DNA of 13,300 nt from positions 1 through 13,300 of the forward strand of contig CAKMOY010000001.1 of assembly GCA_927911235.1 (NCBI GenBank), in the 5' to 3' direction. This document shows, one piece after another, positions 8,759 to 13,300 of the stretch. The DNA is from an uncultured Moraxella sp. (GTDB lineage Bacteria > Pseudomonadota > Gammaproteobacteria > Pseudomonadales > Moraxellaceae). Under the pieces are notes generated by a model that saw nothing but the letters and a program-made list of their open reading frames with translations, did not search any database and had not been told where the DNA came from. The position numbers and the translations under genes are program-made. The first letter of the stretch is position 1; the number at the start of each line of letters is the position of its first letter.

Positions 8759-9391
8759 AGACCTCTTTCCAAACCAACAAACAAAACTGATATAATACCA
8801 ACTTTATCAACCAAAACCACAAAAAAATAACACCCGAACAAGCACAAAAACTAACTAAAAATCAATTTAAACGCTATTTTGGCATAGAGCGAGAAACCTA
8901 TCAGCACATACTAAAAATACTCCAAGGAGCCTATACCGAACAACACAAACAAGGTGGTAGAAAAGCCAAAATAAGCCTAGAAAACAAACTCATGATAACA
9001 CTAAACTACTACCGAGAATACCGAAGTCAATTTCATCTAGGACAAGACTTTAGCATTAGCGAAAGTGCAGTATGCAAAGCAATTAAATGGGTAGAAAGCA
9101 TACTTATTAATCATAAAGACTTTGCCTTACCCAGCAAAAAAACCTTATGGCAAGACCCTAATATAGACACGATACTGATTGACGCAACCGAAGTACTCAT
9201 AGAACGCCCCAAAAAAAGCAAATCATAAGTTATCATCACAACGTGTGTTAAATGAGCATGTTATTGGTAAAATCAAACGTTTTAAAATATTATCTTGTCG
9301 TTATCGTAATTGCAGAAAGCGTTTTGGATTAAGGGTCAATCTGATTTCTGCGATTTATAATTTTGAGTTAAGGTGGTTTGGAAAGAGGTCT
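8759..9391 (+). mobile_element. IS5-family-like element, internally deleted
   Basis: The ends AGACCTCTTTCCAAACCA (from 8759) and its complement TGGTTTGGAAAGAGGTCT (ending 9391) are near-perfect terminal inverted repeats. The directly flanking ATT (8756-8758 and 9392-9394) is a 3-bp target duplication, as in some IS5 subgroups. The element is 633 bp, shorter than a usual full copy of about 850 bp, because the middle of the transposase is gone. With intact ends it could still be moved in trans by a full-length relative elsewhere in the genome. Family assignment rests on transposase motifs recalled from memory. Confidence 0.8.
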
Positions 9392-9424
9392 ATTGATGAT
9401 TTGATGAATTATGTTGATTTTTAG
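8827..9424 (+). pseudogene. IS5-like transposase remnant
   Basis: The N-terminal part reads from 8827 to 9228 (QFKRYFGIERETYQ, a helix-turn-helix-like segment with FSISESAVCKAIKWVE, then IDATEVLIERPKKSK with the first catalytic Asp). Its expected ATG is ATA, and the first real ATG is internal at 8992. The C-terminal part resumes in the next frame from about 9227 (QRVLNEHVIGKIKRFKIL, RYRNCRKRFGLRVNL), with the Glu-containing segment. The stretch between them, with the second catalytic Asp, is missing, so the protein cannot be an active DDE transposase. The C-terminal frame runs past the IS end to a stop at 9424. Confidence 0.8.
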
Positions 9425-9442
9425 AATAAATGGTGTTAGATT
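9414..9442 (+). promoter_or_regulatory. Possible promoter for the toxin-like locus
   Basis: TTGATT (9414-9419) and TAGATT (9437-9442) lie 17 bp apart, each four of six against consensus, about 55 bp before the ATG at 9498. This is a weak match in AT-rich DNA. The rest of 9425-9497 holds only a GAGG ribosome-binding sequence (9484-9487), 10 nt before the ATG. Confidence 0.25.
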
Positions 9443-9864
9443 GTTTATCAACGGTTTATTGGACACAAATGTGTAAAAAAAATTGAGGCAGTAGATAATG
9501 ATAGTAGCCAAAGGTAATAAAGACAAGATTAAAGGCTTGTGTAAGGTCTCAATTGGTATTTTTTGTAGTATTGGTACTCAACTAGCATTTGCTGATATGT
9601 CAACTGGTCAAAAATGATTGGCATCGCAAAAAGCCACCAGTGGCATTGCCAACCAGTTTGCCAACGAGTATCAATATGACTCCAAAATTAACGCTAGATG
9701 GTGAAGTATTACTATCCAAAGGCAGTTATAAACTGGGTTCTGGGGTCAAGTTAAAATACGGTTATAGTAGTCCTTATAGTGGCAGTTTACCGAGTTTGCT
9801 TGATAAAGATATTACCGCAGGTAGTTACTATGCGATTGGTTATAATTTACAAGGCATGAGCCAA

Positions 9865-10032
9865 GCTCAATTGGAAAAAACTAAAAAGACACTTGAAGAT
9901 ACCAAAGCGAAATTAGAGAAATTTCAAGCCAGTAAAGACCAAACGGCTCTTGCAGGATTAACCAAACATGATTTGACGGGTGCCATCATGCAAGCGGGAG
10001 TACAAAGTTACTTTGCTGTATTACAAGCTCAA
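9865..10032 (+). repeat. Module segment A, copy 1
   Basis: This 168-bp stretch encodes the coiled-coil-like and TKHDLTGAIMQAGVQSYFA segments. A diverged copy of equal length lies at 11411-11578, about 80% identical in protein by eye. Confidence 0.85.
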
Positions 10033-10310
10033 GATGTGATTGCCCAAAAACAAGCAGGAATTATTACTAATCCTTATATGAGCATTGGTACATTTGGCAC
10101 AGGATTAAGTACCCAATACCGTTTTGGTTTGGCAATAAACACCAAACCTAAAGGTGTGATTATGGATATTGACCGTATTTTAAAACAAACGGTGGATAAA
10201 GATAATGTGCGAGCTAATGTTACTGCCTATAATCGTGCGACAGGTCCGAGTATGTCGCTCAATGAAAACTTGATTCCTGAGCAGTTGTTTGATGACCCGA
10301 AAACTACAGA

Positions 10311-10549
10311 GAAAGAAGCACAAGGCATTTCAGCGGTAAAAGCTCTACAAATTGCCAGTTCTCAAGGTCAAACGATTTATACCGTTACCAAAGCGAATTA
10401 TGCTGAAATTTTACCAAAGCTGAATCACAGTACGGATGTGATGACAGATGTGCGTAATGCAATCAATGCAGGTAAGGAAGTGACTATTTCACAAACGCAG
10501 GTTCATGCGTTTGGTTGGAGTGGGACTGGGTATATTGTGCTTGACCCTG
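10311..10549 (+). repeat. Module segment B, copy 1
   Basis: This stretch encodes SAVKALQIASSQGQTIYTV through GWSGTGYIVLDP. It recurs at 12479-12716 with about 90% base identity by eye, with the copy in a broken frame. Confidence 0.9.
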
Positions 10550-10976
10550 AAAGTGGGGTTGGTGGGTATTTGATTGGTGGTGGGGCTGATGGTGGGTGGA
10601 CTCAAGAACAAGCTGGATATGCTAGTGGCTTATCTGCAGGGATTGCTATATCTGGAATGTTAATAGCTTTTGATGGTTTAAGTGCTATTACAGCAGACCC
10701 TTTAGTAACTCCAATTCTAACAACATTTGTCATTCTACCGTTTTTAATAGGAAATCTAATTGGAATTTTAATTTCAGGCACTTTGTTTGGTTGGAGCGAT
10801 TTAGCTTACAGTTGCTATTTAGCAGGCTTAGTAAATGGTCTAGCACTCAGTGCTTTGGGATTTATGTGGGGCAGTAGGTTTTCAGGAGGCATAGGTGCGT
10901 TAATGGCTCTTCTTAATATTTATATGTTTCATGATGAGACTTTACCTGTTGCTTCTGCATGCGGAGTTAATATTTA

Positions 10977-11265
10977 ATGAATAAATGCCTATATTATCTT
11001 GGTCTTTGGTTCTTTATATGGGGATTATTTGTTCTAATTGCTTTATCTATATTACTTTTATAAATCAATTATACCTGGTTGGATATTCTATATCTTAATT
11101 AGTGGTATATTTTATAGTTTGGTGAGAAAATCGATATTGATTTTTATAAGTGCTATAGGTTTTTTTCTCTCAAATTACTATTTTTTTCAACCTAAAAGTA
11201 TAACTGAAATTTTGATAGTCAGTTTGTATATTGTTGTTTTTTCTCATATTTATATATATTATTAA
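10977..11265 (+). pseudogene. Small membrane protein, candidate immunity partner of cassette 1, frameshifted
   Basis: The ATG at 10977 overlaps the preceding TAA as TAATG, a common coupling for toxin-immunity pairs. It reads MNKCLYYLGLWFFIWGLFVLIALSILLL and stops at about 11062. The next frame carries on without a start (YKSIIPGWIFYILISG to HIYIYY, stop 11265). One T fewer in the T4 run at 11056-11059 would join them into about 95 aa with three or so membrane segments. A membrane immunity protein is what a membrane-acting toxin tip would need; this role is inferred from position only. Confidence 0.55.
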
Positions 11266-11410
11266 TATAAAAAAATTTTTGGTATTCAATGAAAAATTTA
11301 GCAGAAGTGAATAAAGCTTGGCTTTGAAACTCCATAAATTGTATTAGGGAGTTATGGTATGCTTAGTATTGATGATGTACTCATATTTACTATGGTTTTC
11401 TTTGGTTTTC
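11266..11410 (+). other. Cassette junction with truncated reading frame
   Basis: This gap holds no complete gene. AGGGAG (11346-11351) sits 7 nt before ATG 11359, a good start. The frame reads only MLSIDDVLIFTMVFFGFRSA before TGA at the point where module copy 2 begins. The other ATG (11354) runs directly into the module frame as MVCLVLMMYSYLLW, but is too close to the Shine-Dalgarno. This looks like the beginning of another gene cut off by the arrival of cassette 2. A 12-codon frame also opens at 11289. Confidence 0.35.
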
Positions 11411-12057
11411 GCTCAGCTTGAAAAGACTAAAACCACGCTTAAGAACGCCAAAGCCAAACTGGAGAAATTCCAAGCGACCAAAGACCAAGTGGCATTGCAA
11501 GGTTTGACCAAACACGATATCACAGGGGCGATGATGCAAGCTGGGGTGCAAAGCTATTTTGCCATCAACCAAGCCCAAACAAAGAAGCTATACTTAGTCT
11601 AGGTGTGGCAATTGCAATTAGTATTGCCATTGCTCTTGCTATAAAAACGGAAGTTATTTCTTTAGGAACTGCAACACCTGTTGTCGTGCCTATTATTGCA
11701 ACTTTAACCACAATGTATCCTGCTACGGCTAGTGCAAGTGGTAAGGATAATCATTGTTTCACCAATAGAGGTAGAATTCAAGCCCAAGGAGAAAAATTAG
11801 AAGAATCCATAGCTTGGAATACAAACGAGCCTATAACTGCTGAACAGGGTCTAACTATGTTAGAAGCACTAAAATCAAAATTGAGTAAAAAAGATTTAAA
11901 AATACGAGAGGTTCCTTTTATGAAAGCAGAACGATTTATACTTAATTGTAAAATAACAAACGGATGTGATGCTCCCGTTTTCTGGTCTAACTTAGTTTCT
12001 GGTACAGCTCATGAAAGGGTAGATATTGAAATTAGGACAGGTAAGGCGTTCGAGTAA
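11354..12057 (+). pseudogene. Orphan toxin-like cassette 2: module fragment joined to a soluble C-terminal domain
   Basis: From 11411 it encodes a copy of module segment A (LEKTKTTLKNAKAKLEKFQ, LTKHDITGAMMQAGVQSYFA), ending INQAQ. The frame then stops at 11602, and the C-terminal part continues one frame over from about 11583 (EAILSLGVAIAISIAIALAIKT, a hydrophobic stretch, then a hydrophilic domain to 12057). The final domain of roughly 100 residues (RIQAQGEKLEESIAWN, ITAEQGLTMLEALKSKL, CKITNGCDAPVFW, HERVDIEIRTGKAFE) is unrelated to the tip of cassette 1 and has a paired-Cys segment. The second part has no good start of its own (GTG 11605 lacks a ribosome-binding site), so it is probably silent as it stands and serves as a donor tip. 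A polymorphic toxin tip is the likely identity, activity unknown. Confidence 0.6.
11411..11578 (+). repeat. Module segment A, copy 2
   Basis: This is a 168-bp homologue of 9865-10032. It is GC-richer than copy 1 and diverged at many third positions, so it came from a different parent gene rather than a recent duplication of cassette 1. Its right end is the junction to the cassette 2 tip. Confidence 0.85.
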
Positions 12058-12457
12058 TGGAAATTGATAATATTTTAAATGATAAAGATTGGGTTAGAAA
12101 TTTAAAAAAGTATAAGGTTATTGAAGATTATATTTTCCAAATATTTCAAGATACTCTAAGGTGTATCGACAGTGATATTCAATTTTGGAAAATTCCTTTC
12201 TTCAATGCTCCTTTTTTTGAAAATGAAGAAATGGTAATTCAATATTTTCAGCTTTAAACCAACAGAGAAACTATATAATTAAAGTAATAATTGATGAAGA
12301 ATATTCTGCATTGACATCATGGAAAAGTGAATTTAATTCAATTCCCCTAGATGTTATTTATATGAATTCTAACTATTTGAAAGAAATCAAAGAAAACTTT
12401 AAAGAGATAATTCTTAACCATGAAAAAAATATTCTTAATTCCAAAAATGGAAAGTAA
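12057..12457 (+). pseudogene. Candidate immunity protein of cassette 2, frameshifted
   Basis: The ATG at 12057 overlaps the cassette 2 stop as TAATG, the same arrangement as in cassette 1. The frame reads MEIDNILNDKDWVRNLKKYK to VIQYF and stops at 12257. The rest (SALNQQRNYIIKVIIDEEYSALTSWK to ILNSKNGK, stop 12457) is in the neighbouring frame. One extra T in the T4 run 12245-12248 restores a single soluble protein of 133 aa. Size, position and lack of membrane segments suit an immunity protein for a cytoplasm-acting toxin tip. No family is recognised. Confidence 0.6.
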
Positions 12458-12478
12458 GGAGTCAAGTACAAAACAATA

Positions 12479-12716
12479 GAAAGAAGCTGAAGGGGGTATC
12501 TGCGGTAAAAGCATTACAAATTGCCAGTTCTCAAGGTCAAACGATTTATACCGTTACCAAAGCGAATTATGCTGAAGTCCTACCAAAACTTAATCACAGC
12601 ACGGATGTGATGACAGATGTAAAAAATGCGATTAATGCAGGTAAGGAAGTAACTATTTCACAAACTCAGGTTCATGCGTTTGGTTGGAGTGGGACTGGGT
12701 ATATTGTGCTTGACCT
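12479..12716 (+). repeat. Module segment B, copy 2
   Basis: Homologous to 10311-10549 with around 20 differences, mostly silent. The frame is disturbed at the left end (a G run at about 12490-12494) and at the right end, where GACCC has become GACC. Confidence 0.9.
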
Positions 12717-13079
12717 GAAAGGTGGGCTGATGGGGGTTTTTTATTAGGAGTTGGGATGGGTGGCTTAATTTCTGTAGCAATCTTATATGCAGCAATTCCT
12801 ACAACTGCTGTTTTACTACCAATGATATGGCTTACTGTTGCTCAAATATCTGCAATAATTTTTACTATTGGTTTAATAGAAGCGATTGTAAATGGAATAA
12901 GCCCAAGATGTTTTATTGAGGGATTAGCGACTGGATTAAGTTTAATGGGCATTGGAACAATTGCAAGACTAACCATAAATACTTTATCAAGAACAATAGC
13001 AGCTATTGGGTTAATAGGTGCCTTGAGTACAACTATATCTGGCTCGGTAGCCCCTTCAAACTGCCCATTAATTGTTTAG
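12479..13079 (+). pseudogene. Orphan toxin-like cassette 3: module fragment joined to a hydrophobic C-terminal domain
   Basis: Segment B of the module (SAVKALQIASSQG to GYIVLD) is followed by a shortened Gly-rich junction and then a new tip. As written the module frame ends at 12746. One more G in the GGG run at 12727-12729 gives GGADGGFLLGVGMGGLISVA, which continues in the open frame to 13079. The tip is strongly hydrophobic with about four membrane-like stretches (LISVAILYAAI, LPMIWLTVAQISAIIFTIGLI, LATGLSLMGIG, TIAAIGLIGALSTT) and ends VAPSNCPLIV. It shares the membrane style, not the sequence, of the cassette 1 tip. No ribosome-binding site or start precedes the module, so it looks like a silent donor cassette. 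Confidence 0.55.
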
Positions 13080-13083
13080 AAAC

Positions 13084-13267
13084 ATGAATACCTTATATTT
13101 TTTATCACTAATAGCGGTTGTTTCTATTAATTAACCTCAATTCGATATAAAAAATCATTTAACTTATTGAAAAAATATAAACAAATAAGAAACCTAACAA
13201 TAAAGAATACCCCAACAGAACATTTTTTAATGTAGGCTTCGGTCTAATAGACAAAAATTCATGCTGA
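13084..13267 (+). pseudogene. Candidate small partner gene of cassette 3, disrupted
   Basis: ATG 13084, 4 nt after the cassette 3 stop, gives MNTLYFLSLIAVVSIN and a stop. The neighbouring frame continues LTSIRYKKSFNLLKKYKQIRN to PTEHF. After the T6 run at 13222-13227 another frame reads NVGFGLIDKNSC and stops at 13267. Two added bases would give one protein of about 61 aa with an N-terminal membrane segment, positioned like the partners of cassettes 1 and 2. This needs two corrections in a short AT-rich stretch and could be chance. Beyond 13267 nothing is seen. Confidence 0.3.
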
Positions 13268-13300
13268 CACCCCACTCAAAGCCTGATACCATATAGCTTT

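Larger units (their letters stand above)
9498..10977 (+). pseudogene. Secreted polymorphic-toxin-like protein with hydrophobic C-terminus (cassette 1), 5' end disrupted
   Basis: From ATG 9498 a signal peptide is read: basic start (KGNKDKIK), hydrophobic core, and probable cleavage after QLAFA. An in-frame TGA follows at 9615. The same frame continues sensibly (LASQKATSGIANQFANEYQYDSK) to about 9680, then must shift one base, probably at the A run near 9678, to join the long frame LTLDGEVLLSKGSYKLGSG. The long frame is open from 9589, but its first 30 or so residues look out of frame. Next comes a conserved module: KTKKTLEDTKAKLEKFQ (coiled-coil-like), LTKHDLTGAIMQAGVQSYFA, GVIMDIDRIL, GISAVKALQIASSQGQTIYTVT, GWSGTGYIVLDP, and a Gly-rich junction ending GGGADGG (to 10596). 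The last 126 residues differ sharply, with about four membrane-spanning stretches. It resembles large secreted gammaproteobacterial proteins with variable tips, from memory. No enzymatic motif is visible. Confidence 0.65.

Noticed and set aside
8613-8795. Small plus-strand hydrophobic ORF between cas1 and the IS
   Set aside because: It spans two hairpins and runs into the IS end, with no good ribosome-binding site; probably chance.
9865-10596. Transglutaminase-type catalytic domain in the toxin-like module
   Set aside because: Similar proteins may be labelled this way, but no catalytic Cys-His-Asp arrangement is visible and the module has no suitable Cys.
11266-11285. A7T5 run as a terminator after cassette 1
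   Set aside because: No GC-containing stem flanks it; simple AT-rich sequence.

Overview
The window is AT-rich DNA, probably from a gammaproteobacterium of the Moraxellaceae (Moraxella-like). This is inferred from protein style, codon use and the combination of loci, not from a database hit. It holds two unrelated blocks separated by a dead insertion sequence.

Left block (1 to about 8620, minus strand): a complete-looking type I-F CRISPR-Cas locus in canonical order cas1, cas2-3, cas8f (csy1), cas5f (csy2), cas7f (csy3), cas6f (csy4), then a leader and the start of a CRISPR array. Genes abut or overlap by a few bases, so this is one operon, with a plausible promoter at 8590-8618. Two genes are broken. 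The cas2-3 reading frame stops right after helicase motif VI, and its C-terminal domain continues in a separate 223-codon frame (4192-4863). That frame is easily mistaken for a novel accessory gene. cas8f carries a one-base contraction in an A run (T run at 3692-3696), splitting it into two overlapping frames. cas1, cas5f, cas7f and cas6f are intact. The leader (93-245) has a 14-bp inverted repeat, a TATAAT -10 box next to the first repeat and a perfect IHF consensus match. Only two repeats fall in the window. One is degenerate, and the 28-nt spacer between them is almost entirely a palindrome. GC content steps from about 25-35% to about 50-60% near 7290, at the edge of the Cas2 domain.

Middle (8620-9497): two hairpins and an IS5-like element (8759-9391). 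The element has intact terminal inverted repeats and a 3-bp target duplication, but the centre of its transposase is deleted.

Right block (9498-13300, plus strand): an apparent series of three toxin-immunity-like cassettes. Cassette 1 has a signal peptide, a conserved module, and a variable hydrophobic C-terminus after a Gly-rich junction (GGGADGG), followed by a small membrane protein overlapping it by TAATG. Cassette 2 begins with a diverged copy of one piece of that module, carries a different soluble C-terminus, and is followed by a small acidic protein, again through TAATG. Cassette 3 begins with a roughly 90% identical copy of another piece of the module, carries a third, hydrophobic C-terminus and ends with a small candidate partner gene. 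This looks like a polymorphic-toxin locus with displaced tip/immunity cassettes.

Almost every cassette gene, plus cas2-3 and cas8f, needs one or two single-base corrections, mostly in homopolymers, to read through. Either the region is decaying or the assembly has uncorrected indels. This must be settled before inferring function.
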